Assembly: GCA_024128875.1 (NCBI GenBank) | Contig: JAMYFF010000001.1 | Location: 248,001 to 312,000, forward strand | Direction: 5' to 3' | DNA from: Salinilacustrithrix flava | Lineage (GTDB): Bacteria; Actinomycetota; Acidimicrobiia; Acidimicrobiales; Salinilacustritrichaceae | DNA: 64,000 nucleotides | Shown here: positions 25,519 to 32,937 of the stretch, one piece after another | Numbering within the stretch: position 1 is the first letter of the stretch | Layout: every line of letters begins with the position of its first letter | Program-made: the position numbers and the translations under genes | The notes under the pieces: generated by a model | What the model saw: only the letters and a program-made list of their open reading frames with translations | What the model was told of the DNA's origin: nothing | Databases searched by the model: none

Positions 25519-26498
25519 CGGGCGTGCTCCTCGGCGATCTGGCGGGCGGCGTAGGTGAGGATGAGGTCGGCCCCGGCGCGCTTGATGCCGAGCAGGTGCT
25601 CGCGCATGACCGCGTCGGCGTCGATCCAGCCCCGCTCGCCGGCGGCCTTGACCATCGCGTACTCCCCGGACACGTGGTAGGCGGCGAGGGGCACGTCGAA
25701 GCGGGACCGGGCCCGGCTGAGCACGTCGAGGTAGGCCAGCGCCGGCTTCACCATGAGCATGTCGGCGCCCTCGGACAGGTCGGCCTCCATCTCCTCCATG
25801 GACTCCCGCACGTTGGCCGGGTCCTGCTGGTAGCCCTTGCGGTCCCCACCCCCCGCGATGGTGACGTCGACTGCGTCCCGGAACGGCCCGTAGAGCGCCG
25901 AGGCGTACTTGGCCGCGTAGGCGAGGATCGGGATCTCGGGGTGGTCGTCCTGGTCGAGGGCGTAGCGGATGGCGGCGACCTGGCCGTCCATCATCCCGGA
26001 CGGCGCGACGATGTCGGCGCCGGCCCGGGCCTGGGCGACGGCGGCCATCGTGTAGAGCTCGAGGGTGGCGTCGTTGTCGACCGTGCCGTCGTCGCGGACG
26101 ACGCCGCAGTGGCCGTGGTCGGTGTACTCGTCGACGCACAGGTCGGCGATGAGCACGAGGTCGTCGCCGAGATCGGCCTTCAGGGCCCGCAGGGCGACCT
26201 GCACGATGCCGTCGGGATCGCAGGACTGGCTGCCGGTGGCGTCCTTGGTGGCCGGGACGCCGAAGAGGATGACCGCAGGGACGCCGAGGGCGGTGAGCTC
26301 GGCCGCCTCGCGCCGGGCGCTGTCGACGGTGTGCTGGACCACGCCCGGCAGCGACTCGATCGCGTTGGGCTGGTCGATGCCCTCCCGGATGAACAGCGGA
26401 GCGATCAGGTCGTCGGGCCCCACGTGGGTCTCGGCGACCATGCGCCGGAGGGCGGGCGTGCGTCGGAGGCGGCGGAGTCGTCGCTCGGGGAAGGCCAT
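25515..26498 (-). CDS. hemB: Delta-aminolevulinic acid dehydratase (porphobilinogen synthase)
   Basis: This enzyme joins two 5-aminolevulinates into porphobilinogen. The 327-residue protein has the active-site lysines in AAKYASALYGPFRDA (near residue 198) and MVKPALAYLD (near 250). The metal region reads DLCVDEYTDHGHCGVV, with cysteines at two of the three zinc-site positions, so a Zn enzyme is possible. The ATG at 26498 is seven bases after a TAGGCT box, which suggests a leaderless transcript carrying hemB and hemL. Confidence 0.97.
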   Translation of the reverse strand: MAFPERRLRRLRRTPALRRMVAETHVGPDDLIAPLFIREGIDQPNAIESLPGVVQHTVDSARREAAELTALGVPAVILFGVPATKDATGSQSCDPDGIVQVALRALKADLGDDLVLIADLCVDEYTDHGHCGVVRDDGTVDNDATLELYTMAAVAQARAGADIVAPSGMMDGQVAAIRYALDQDDHPEIPILAYAAKYASALYGPFRDAVDVTIAGGGDRKGYQQDPANVRESMEEMEADLSEGADMLMVKPALAYLDVLSRARSRFDVPLAAYHVSGEYAMVKAAGERGWIDADAVMREHLLGIKRAGADLILTYAARQIAEEHAR

Positions 26499-26505
26499 CG
26501 GAGCG

Positions 26506-26511
26506 AGCCTA
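26506..26511 (-). promoter_or_regulatory. Leaderless -10 box (TAGGCT) of hemB
   Basis: The hexamer ends seven bases before the hemB ATG, the distance expected when transcription starts at the A of the start codon. Confidence 0.5.
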
Positions 26512-26516
26512 CGACC

Positions 26517-27182
26517 TCACCCGAACAGCCCCTTCAGGCGGTCCAGGTCCAGCTCCGCGACCGAGCGCACGACCAGGTCGGCGTGGGTGAAGGCCAGCTC
26601 GGCGGTCATGCCGGCCGGCACGCCGACGGTGGCGCAGCCGGCGGCGTTGGCCGCGATCACGCCCGGTTCGCTGTCCTCGAGCACCACGCAGCGGGTGGGG
26701 TCGACGCCGAGGCGCTCGGCGGCGAGCAGGAACAGGTCCGGGTGGGGCTTGGTCCGCTCCTTGCCGACGTCGTCGCGCGTCGCCTTCACGGGGAAGAGGT
26801 GGTCCACGTCGAAGCGCTGGAGGTGCCCGGTGACCCAGTCGAGGGGGCTGGAGCTGGCGATGGCCACACCCACGCCGGCTTCCGTGGCCGCCGTGGCCAG
26901 CTCGATGACCCCGGGGCGCAGGGGCTCCTCGCTGATGCGGGCGTGGTGGCGGGCCCGGCGGGTCTCCAGGATCGCCTCCCGGTCGTCGAGGGGCCGGCCC
27001 AGCGCCTCCTCCAGCATGTCCATCCAGTGCGGGTGGTCGGCCGTGCCGATGATGGCCACCCAGTCGTCGCGGGACAGGTCGAGGCCGTGGTCGGCGAAGC
27101 TCTCGGCCACGGTCAGGAACTCCGAGGTCTCGGTGTCGAGCACGAGTCCGTCGAAGTCGAACAGGATCGCGTCGGGGGGCAC
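26517..27182 (-). CDS. HAD-superfamily sugar-phosphatase-like hydrolase
   Basis: The 221-residue protein is a subfamily I HAD hydrolase. The nucleophile motif is FDFDGLVLDTE near residue 9, motif II is IASSSP near 110, and motifs III and IV are KPHPDLFLLAAERLG and VVLEDSEPGVIAANAAG. The pattern matches beta-phosphoglucomutase and sugar-phosphatase relatives. It would hydrolyse or move phosphate on a small sugar phosphate in the cytoplasm. GTG 27182 is chosen because the nucleophile motif follows directly. It lies between cobA-hemD and hemB on the same strand, but a role in haem synthesis is not indicated. Confidence 0.88.
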   Translation of the reverse strand: MPPDAILFDFDGLVLDTETSEFLTVAESFADHGLDLSRDDWVAIIGTADHPHWMDMLEEALGRPLDDREAILETRRARHHARISEEPLRPGVIELATAATEAGVGVAIASSSPLDWVTGHLQRFDVDHLFPVKATRDDVGKERTKPHPDLFLLAAERLGVDPTRCVVLEDSEPGVIAANAAGCATVGVPAGMTAELAFTHADLVVRSVAELDLDRLKGLFG

Positions 27183-27256
27183 GGGACGATCCTGCCCGAA
27201 CCCGCTCCGCTGGTCAGAACCCGACCGGATCTGGTCGATTCCGGACCACCGAAGGC

Positions 27257-28717
27257 TCAGGTGGGGGTGAGGTGGACGACCAGGGCGGCGAGGAGGCCGT
27301 CGATGGTGTGGACGTCGGCCTCGACGTCGACGGTGAGGCCGTGCTCCCGGGCCGTGTCGGCGGTGACCGGGCCGATGCAGGCGACGATGGGCGGGACCGC
27401 GTCGCAGACGGCGAGGAAGTTCCGGACCGTGGAGGACGACGTGAACGTGACGATGTCGGCCTCGGCGGCGGCGGCGAGCTCGTCGGGCGACGGCGTGCCC
27501 TGGACCGTGCGGTAGGCCTCGACCACGTCGACGGTCCAGCCCCGCTCGCGCAGGGTCTCGGGCAGCACGTCGCGGGCTTCGGCGGCCCGGACCAGCAGCA
27601 CCCGACCGCCGCCGGGCGGCGGGTCGGGGAAGACCTCGAGCAGGCCCTCGGCCACGAAGCGCTCGGGGACGAGGTCGGCTTCGACGTTGCCCTCCCGCAG
27701 CGCATCGGCGGTGCCCGGACCGATCGCCGCCACCTGCGCCGCACCGAAGGCGCGGGCGTCGCGGCACTCGGCCAGCAGGCGGCGGGCGCCGTTCGGGGAG
27801 GTCACCACCACCCAGTCGTTGCCGGCCAGGTCGGCGACGGCCGAGCGCAGAGCGGTGCCCCCGTCCGCAGGATCGTCGATGCGGATCGCGGGGATCTCCA
27901 CGGTGGCGGCGCCGAGCTCGCGCAGACGAGCGACGAGGGACGACGCCTGGGCCCGGGCCCGGGTGACGACCACGGTGCGACCGAACAGGGGGCGCCGCTC
28001 GAACCAGGCCAGGTCGAGGCCGGCGACGGCGCCGATCACGATGGTGGCCGGCGACTCCAGGTCCTGCGCGGCCAGCGTGCCGAGGGTGGCCCGGACCGTG
28101 CGCTGCTCGGCGCGGGTGCCCCAGATGACGGCGGCGGCGGGCGTGTCGGCCGGGCGTCCGGCGGCCATGAGCCGGTCGCAGATCTTCTGGATCCGGCCCA
28201 CGCCCATCAGCACGACGATGGTCCCGCCGACCCGGGCCACGGCGTCCCAGTCCACCGAGCCGTCCTCGCCGATGGTCGGGTCCTCGTGGCCGGTGACGAC
28301 GGTGAAGCTGGTGGAGGAGAACCGCTGGGTCACCGGGATGCCGGCGTAGGCGGGCACGGCGATGGCAGAGGTGATGCCGGGCACGAACTCGAAGGGCACG
28401 CCGGCATCGGCGAGGGCCTGGGCCTCCTCCCCGCCCCGGGCGAACACCGTCGGGTCGCCGCCCTTCAGTCGCACCACCGTGGCGCCGGAGCGGCCGTGCT
28501 CGACCAGCAGCTCGTTGATGCCGTCCTGGGGCACCCGGGCGTGGCCGGGGACCTTGCCGACGTCGATGCGCTGGGCGTGGGCCGGCGCCAGGTCGAGCAG
28601 CTCCTCGGCGGACAGCCGGTCGTGCACGACCACGTCGGCCCGCCGGAGCAGCTCGGCGCCTCGCACGGTCAGCAGGCCGGGGTCTCCGGGGCCGGCGCCG
28701 ACGAGGTACACGGTCAT
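27257..28717 (-). CDS. cobA-hemD: Fused uroporphyrinogen-III C-methyltransferase and uroporphyrinogen-III synthase
   Basis: Residues 1-245 are the SUMT (CobA) domain: YLVGAGPGDPGLLTVRG at the start, VRLKGGDPTVFARGGEE near 85 and the FSSTSFTVVTGHE segment near 133. Residues 250-486 are the uroporphyrinogen-III synthase (HemD) domain with VVVTRARAQASSLVARL and a C-terminal VACIGPVTADTAREHGL. The protein therefore both closes the ring and methylates it towards precorrin-2, branching to sirohaem or cobalamin. Such fusions are known in actinobacteria. ATG 28717 has TAAGGT seven bases upstream, suggesting a leaderless start separate from rex-hemA-hemC. Confidence 0.95.
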   Translation of the reverse strand: MTVYLVGAGPGDPGLLTVRGAELLRRADVVVHDRLSAEELLDLAPAHAQRIDVGKVPGHARVPQDGINELLVEHGRSGATVVRLKGGDPTVFARGGEEAQALADAGVPFEFVPGITSAIAVPAYAGIPVTQRFSSTSFTVVTGHEDPTIGEDGSVDWDAVARVGGTIVVLMGVGRIQKICDRLMAAGRPADTPAAAVIWGTRAEQRTVRATLGTLAAQDLESPATIVIGAVAGLDLAWFERRPLFGRTVVVTRARAQASSLVARLRELGAATVEIPAIRIDDPADGGTALRSAVADLAGNDWVVVTSPNGARRLLAECRDARAFGAAQVAAIGPGTADALREGNVEADLVPERFVAEGLLEVFPDPPPGGGRVLLVRAAEARDVLPETLRERGWTVDVVEAYRTVQGTPSPDELAAAAEADIVTFTSSSTVRNFLAVCDAVPPIVACIGPVTADTAREHGLTVDVEADVHTIDGLLAALVVHLTPT

Positions 28718-28724
28718 GGAAGGC

Positions 28725-28730
28725 ACCTTA
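28725..28730 (-). promoter_or_regulatory. Leaderless -10 box (TAAGGT) of cobA-hemD
   Basis: Seven bases separate the box from ATG 28717. It faces the box of the divergent gene, 23 bases away. Confidence 0.5.
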
Positions 28731-28753
28731 CGATCGTGAGCGCCGGGTGGCCG

Positions 28754-28759
28754 TAGCCT
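28754..28759 (+). promoter_or_regulatory. Leaderless -10 box (TAGCCT) of the Cys-cluster gene
   Basis: Six bases separate the box from GTG 28766. Confidence 0.45.
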
Positions 28760-28765
28760 GGTGCG

Positions 28766-29452
28766 GTGCCAGCCGACGAGCGCTTCGAAGACGTGGTCGA
28801 CCCCGTCGACGGCACCCGCTGGCGCATCGACGTCGGCTTCCTCGAGTCCAGCTGGACCTGCCTGTGGGGCGACGGCTGCCAGGGCATCCTCGACGAGCCG
28901 GCAGCCCACCTGATGCAGGGGTGCTGCTCGGTCGGCGCCGAGATGCTCGACGAGGACGAGGCGATGCTGGTCGCCGCCCTCGGCGCCACGCTCGAGCCGG
29001 AGCAGCTCCAGCACCACGCCGAGGCCGCCGAGCACGGGTTCTTCTCCGACGACACCCGCACCAACACCCGGGTCGTCGACGGCGCCTGCATCTTCTTCAA
29101 CCGACCGGGCTTCCCCGGCGGCGTCGGCTGCGCCCTGCACCGGGCAGCCGAGGCCGCGGGCGAGCCGGTGATCGACTGGAAGCCGGAGGTGTGCTGGCAG
29201 CTGCCGCTGCGCATCGACCGGGACGGCGACACCGCCACCCTGCGGCGCTGGAGCCGGGCCGACTGGGGCTCCGACGGCGAGACCATGCACTGGTGCTGCA
29301 CCGAGCGGCCGAGCGGCCCGGACCAGGCCGACGCCTACGTCGGCGACCGGCCGGTCATCGAGTCCCTGGCCGAGGAGATCGAGGCGCTCGTCGGCACCGA
29401 CGTGATGGTGGAGATCACCCGCCGAGGAGGTCGGCGACGGGGAGGAGGGTGA
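28766..29452 (+). CDS. Cysteine-cluster protein, YkgJ/DUF3109-like
   Basis: The 228-residue protein has eight or more cysteines in a pattern like the YkgJ/DUF3109 group: C32, C38, the pair C53-C54, then ACIFF, GCALH, a C in KPEVCWQLPL and a late CC pair. The arrangement C-CC-C-C-C with a nearby His suggests an iron-sulfur or zinc centre. There is no signal peptide. It lies on the plus strand inside the minus-strand tetrapyrrole cluster, and its 3' end overlaps the hemC 3' end by 38 bases. A link to haem or metal handling is only positional. Confidence 0.8.
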   Translation: MPADERFEDVVDPVDGTRWRIDVGFLESSWTCLWGDGCQGILDEPAAHLMQGCCSVGAEMLDEDEAMLVAALGATLEPEQLQHHAEAAEHGFFSDDTRTNTRVVDGACIFFNRPGFPGGVGCALHRAAEAAGEPVIDWKPEVCWQLPLRIDRDGDTATLRRWSRADWGSDGETMHWCCTERPSGPDQADAYVGDRPVIESLAEEIEALVGTDVMVEITRRGGRRRGGG

Positions 29453-30338
29453 TCCCGTCGGCGCCGATGGTGGCGGCGTCGGTGCCGCGGATGACGGCCC
29501 GCTCGAGGCGGGAGCCGTCGTCGGCGCCGATCACCATCCGCAGCGTGATCTCGCTGCCCGGGTCGTCGTCGGCGAGGGTGGCGTGGGCGCCGGCGGGCAG
29601 GTCGCAGTCACCCCCGAGGGCGACCAGGAACGAGCGCTCGGCGTCCACCCGGCGCCGGCTCGGGGCGTGCTCGATGGCGGCGAGCAGGTCACGGGTGGCG
29701 TCGTCGTCGGCCCGGCACTCGATGCCGAGCGCGCCCTGGCCGACCTGGGGCGTCATCACGTAGGCCGGCAGCCAGTCGGTGATGGCGGCTTCCATGTCCT
29801 GGCGGAGCATGGCGGCGCCGGCGGCGATGATCGCGGTGATCGGCGTCCCGGCCAGGTCGCCGGCATCGATCTTCGTGCCGGCGGTGGCGACCCGGCGCTG
29901 GATGTTGCCCCGCAGCTCCACGAAGCGGAGGTCCGGTCGCAGGTCCTGCAGCTGCACCCGGCGGCGGTTGGAGCCGGTGGCGATGACGACGCCGACGGGC
30001 AGGTCGACGAGGGCAGCCCCCACCAGCACGTCGCGGGGGTCGCCCCGCTCGGGGACCGATGCGAGCGTCAGGCCGGGCACCGTCTCCGAAGGGAGGTCCT
30101 TGGCCGAGTGGACGGCGAAGTCGGCCCGACCGTCGAGCACGGCCTCCTGGACCTCCTTGGCGAACAGGCCCTTGCCGCCGAGCGCGGAGATCGGGGTGGT
30201 CAGGTCCTTGTCGGGCGCCGACGTGAGCAGCACCGGCTCGACCTCGATGCCGGGGTGCGCCGCCTCCAGGAGGGCGATCACGTGCTCGGTCTGCCACCGA
30301 GCCAGCGGCGACGAGCGGGTGGCGGCGCGCAACCTCAA
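29415..30338 (-). CDS. hemC: Hydroxymethylbilane synthase (porphobilinogen deaminase)
   Basis: This enzyme polymerises four porphobilinogens into hydroxymethylbilane. The 307-residue protein starts at TTG 30338, so that RLRAATRSSPLARWQ forms the expected N-terminus. The catalytic aspartate lies in FAVHSAKDLP near residue 80, and the dipyrromethane cofactor cysteine in LGGDCDLPAGAHA near 240. The start lies seven bases after the hemA stop. Convergent overlap with the neighbouring plus-strand gene leaves no room for a terminator. Confidence 0.96.
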   Translation of the reverse strand: MRLRAATRSSPLARWQTEHVIALLEAAHPGIEVEPVLLTSAPDKDLTTPISALGGKGLFAKEVQEAVLDGRADFAVHSAKDLPSETVPGLTLASVPERGDPRDVLVGAALVDLPVGVVIATGSNRRRVQLQDLRPDLRFVELRGNIQRRVATAGTKIDAGDLAGTPITAIIAAGAAMLRQDMEAAITDWLPAYVMTPQVGQGALGIECRADDDATRDLLAAIEHAPSRRRVDAERSFLVALGGDCDLPAGAHATLADDDPGSEITLRMVIGADDGSRLERAVIRGTDAATIGADGITLLPVADLLGG

Positions 30339-30345
30339 GGGTCGG

Positions 30346-31611
30346 TCAGGAATCGATGTCGTAGAGGTCGCGCAGGGCCTGGACCAGGCGGTCGCCCTTG
30401 GTGGTGCCCGCGGCCTCACGCAGCGCCACGGTGGGCTGGTGCAGCAGCTTGGCGACGAGGCCCTGGGTGAGCTTCTCGACCGCGGCGATCTGGGCGTCGT
30501 CGAGGTCGGCGAGGCGGGCGCGGGCCCGCTCCAGCTCGGCGGTGCGCAGCGCCTCGGCCCCTTCGCGCAGGGCGACGATGACCGGTGCGATCTCCCGGGC
30601 CGACGTGGCGGACCGGTAGCGCTCGAGCTCCTCGTCGAGGATGGAGCGGACGGCGTCGACCTCCCGGCGGCGCTCGGCCAGGCCCCGGTCGGCGAAGGCG
30701 CCGAGGTCGTCCATGTCGAGCACCGTCACGCCGGCGACGTCGGCCACCGAGGGCTCGATGTCGCGGGGCACGGCGATGTCGACCAGCACGAGCGGCTGGC
30801 CGCCGCGGGCGACCATGGCAGCCTCGACGTCGTCGCGGGTGAGCAGCACCGAGGCCGCACCGGTGGAGGTGAGCACGACGTCGGCGTCGACCAGCTCCGA
30901 GCCGAGGTCGGTGAAGCGGATGGCCCGACCGCCGACGGCGGCGGCGAGCGCCTTGGCCTTGTCGTGGGTGCGGTTGGCAACGACCAGCTCGGCCACGCCG
31001 GCGGAGGCGAGCGACTCGGCCATGGACGAACCCATCTCGCCGGCCCCGAGCACGATGGCCCGGCGGCCGTCGAGGCTGCCGAGCTGCTGGGCGGCGAGGG
31101 CCACGGCGGCGTAGGACACCGACGCGGTGCCCTGGCCGATGCCGGTCTCGCTGCGCGCCCGCTTGCCGGCCTCGAGAGCGTGGCGGAACAGCAGGTTCAG
31201 CGTGGTGCCGGCCGCGTCCTCCCGCTGGGCCTTCTCCCACGACGTCTTGACCTGGCCCTGGATCTCGTGCTCGCCGAGGACGGCGGAGTCGAGGCCGGAG
31301 ACCACGTCGAAGAGGTGGGCCACCGCGGCGGTGTCGTGGTGGACGTAGAGGTGGTCGGCGAAGTCCTCGGGGTCGAGGAAGGCGAGCTCGGCCAGCACGG
31401 CGCGGACGTCGGCGTAGCCGCCATGGAACTTCTCGGCGACCGCGTAGACCTCGGTGCGGTTGCACGTGGAGAGCACGACAGCCTCGGACACGTGCTCCTT
31501 GGTGAGCAGCGCGTGCAGCGTCTTGCCGAGCGCAGCGTCGCCGACGGTCATCGCCTCGAGCACCCCGAGGGGGGCCGTGCGGTGGTTCACCCCGATGACG
31601 ACGACAGGCAT
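30346..31611 (-). CDS. hemA: Glutamyl-tRNA reductase
   Basis: The first enzyme of C5 tetrapyrrole synthesis reduces glutamyl-tRNA to glutamate 1-semialdehyde with NADPH. The 421-residue protein has the N-terminal GVNHRTAPLGVLE, the catalytic-cysteine motif LSTCNRTEVYA near residue 48, GLDSAVLGEHEIQGQVK near 105 and the NADPH site LGAGEMG near 187. ATG 31611 overlaps the upstream gene by 25 bases. It is in the rex operon, so redox-dependent control by Rex is likely, as known for rex-hemACD in Streptomyces coelicolor. Confidence 0.97.
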   Translation of the reverse strand: MPVVVIGVNHRTAPLGVLEAMTVGDAALGKTLHALLTKEHVSEAVVLSTCNRTEVYAVAEKFHGGYADVRAVLAELAFLDPEDFADHLYVHHDTAAVAHLFDVVSGLDSAVLGEHEIQGQVKTSWEKAQREDAAGTTLNLLFRHALEAGKRARSETGIGQGTASVSYAAVALAAQQLGSLDGRRAIVLGAGEMGSSMAESLASAGVAELVVANRTHDKAKALAAAVGGRAIRFTDLGSELVDADVVLTSTGAASVLLTRDDVEAAMVARGGQPLVLVDIAVPRDIEPSVADVAGVTVLDMDDLGAFADRGLAERRREVDAVRSILDEELERYRSATSAREIAPVIVALREGAEALRTAELERARARLADLDDAQIAAVEKLTQGLVAKLLHQPTVALREAAGTTKGDRLVQALRDLYDIDS

Positions 31612-32234
31612 GATCTCAGCAGTTCCAGCGCTTCGGTTCGGCGGTCGGCACGCAGCAGGTCGAGAAGCCCGGCATCGAGGGCCTCCTGCCACTTGAGTCC
31701 TTCAGTTGAACGACCCTGGGCCTTGATGGATTCCCTCTCCGCGGAGAGGAGCTCCACCAGGGCATCGTATTCCGGGCCGAACTCGTCTTCGAATCGCCTC
31801 CGCAGCCAGGTGGACAGCGCGGGGCTGTGACCCCCCGTCGCGACGGTCACGAGGAGGGTGCCGCGCCGCACGCGAGCCGGCAGCGTGAAGGTGCAGTTGG
31901 CCGGGTCGTCAGCCGAGTTCACCCACACGCCGGCGGCGTCGGCGTCGAGGAACACCTGGTGGTTGACGCCGGGGTCGCTCGTGGCGGTGACGACGAGGCG
32001 GTGCTCGGCGGCCTCGGGGCTGGCGTAGGGCCGGCGCTCGATCGCCACGATCCCGTCGTCGGCGCAGGCCTGGAGGTCATCGGTCACATCGGGCGCGACG
32101 ACGAGGAGCTGGTCCGCTCCCCCGTCCAGGAGCCCCTCCACCTTCGACGTGGCGACGGGGCCACCGCCGACCACGAGCACCGAACGGCCCCGCAGCACCA
32201 GGTTCACCGGGTATTGCGGACCGTCGACCGGCAT
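31587..32234 (-). CDS. Precorrin-2 dehydrogenase / sirohydrochlorin ferrochelatase-like (CysG N-terminal type)
   Basis: The 215-residue protein matches the NAD-dependent dehydrogenase/ferrochelatase half of CysG, related to Met8p. The NAD site GGGPVATSKVEGLLDGGA is near residue 23, and TATSDPGVNHQVFLDADAAGVWVNSADD with the metal-binding aspartate region follows near 82. It would oxidise precorrin-2 and perhaps insert iron to give sirohaem. It begins two bases after the rex stop and overlaps hemA, so it is part of the Rex-controlled operon. The methyltransferase step is provided by the cobA-hemD fusion nearby. Confidence 0.92.
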   Translation of the reverse strand: MPVDGPQYPVNLVLRGRSVLVVGGGPVATSKVEGLLDGGADQLLVVAPDVTDDLQACADDGIVAIERRPYASPEAAEHRLVVTATSDPGVNHQVFLDADAAGVWVNSADDPANCTFTLPARVRRGTLLVTVATGGHSPALSTWLRRRFEDEFGPEYDALVELLSAERESIKAQGRSTEGLKWQEALDAGLLDLLRADRRTEALELLRSCLSSSSG

Positions 32235-32236
32235 CG

Positions 32237-32887
32237 CTACTCGGCCGCCGAGGTCGGGCCGTGCTGCTGGTAGAAGGACAGGATCTGCATCTCGACGGCG
32301 AGGTCGACCTTGCGCAGGGAGACCTCGGGCGGCACGGTCAGCACCGTCGGCGCGAAGTTGAGGATGGAGCGCACCCCGGCGGCGATGAGCTCGTCGGCCA
32401 CGGCCTGGGCTGCCGGCGCCGGTGTGGCGATGACGCCGATGGCGATGTGCTCCTCGGCGACGACCTCGGCGAGCTCGTCGGCGTGGCGGACCACGAGGTC
32501 GCCGAAGGTGCGGCCGACCACGTCGGGGCTGGCGTCGACCAGGGCGGCGACCGGGTAGCCGCGGTTGCCGAACCCGCCGTAGTTGGCGAGAGCGGCGCCG
32601 AGGTTGCCGATGCCGACGATGACGACGGGCCAGTCCTGGGTCATGCCGAGGGCCCGGCGCATGTGGGCCTGCAGGTACTCGACGTCGTAGCCCACCCCGC
32701 GAGTGCCGTAGCTGCCGAGGTAGGACAGGTCCTTGCGCACCTTGGCCGCGTTGACGCCGGCGGACTCGGCCAGCTGCTCGCTGCTCACGGTGGGCGTCTG
32801 GGGCCCCAGCTCGAGCAGGCTGCGCAGGTAGATCGGCAGGCGCGCCACGGTGGCATCGGGGATGCGCTTGCCACCACGCTCGGCCAC
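32237..32887 (-). CDS. rex: Redox-sensing transcriptional repressor Rex
   Basis: Rex represses respiratory and tetrapyrrole genes and leaves DNA when the NADH/NAD+ ratio rises. The 216-residue product has a winged helix (RIPDATVARLPIYLRSLLEL, then AAKVRKDLSYLGSYGTRGVGY) and a Rossmann domain with VVIVGIGNLGAALANYGGF near residue 85. I choose GTG 32887 because a TACCCT box ends six bases before it, as in other genes of this window; the frame also allows GTG 32911. With the later start, tandem TGTGAACG copies sit just upstream of the -10 box. The sirohaem-type gene, hemA and hemC follow. Confidence 0.94.
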   Translation of the reverse strand: MAERGGKRIPDATVARLPIYLRSLLELGPQTPTVSSEQLAESAGVNAAKVRKDLSYLGSYGTRGVGYDVEYLQAHMRRALGMTQDWPVVIVGIGNLGAALANYGGFGNRGYPVAALVDASPDVVGRTFGDLVVRHADELAEVVAEEHIAIGVIATPAPAAQAVADELIAAGVRSILNFAPTVLTVPPEVSLRKVDLAVEMQILSFYQQHGPTSAAE

Positions 32888-32893
32888 GGCACG

Positions 32894-32899
32894 AGGGTA
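32894..32899 (-). promoter_or_regulatory. Leaderless -10 box (TACCCT) of rex
   Basis: The box ends six bases before GTG 32887 and supports that start over GTG 32911. Confidence 0.45.
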
Positions 32900-32904
32900 G
32901 GGCT

Positions 32905-32920
32905 CGTTCACACGTTCACA
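32905..32920 (-). promoter_or_regulatory. Tandem Rex half-sites
   Basis: TGTGAACG is repeated twice without a gap on the minus strand, five bases upstream of the -10 box. TGTGAAC is the left half of the actinobacterial Rex operator, normally paired with an inverted TTCACA; here the copies are direct repeats. Confidence 0.5.
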
Positions 32921-32937
32921 AAGTCCGCGCCGAGGCC

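Noticed and set aside
32905..32920. A classic palindromic Rex operator
   Set aside because: The TGTGAAC copies are direct repeats and the inverted TTCACA half is absent, so I report it only as tandem half-sites.
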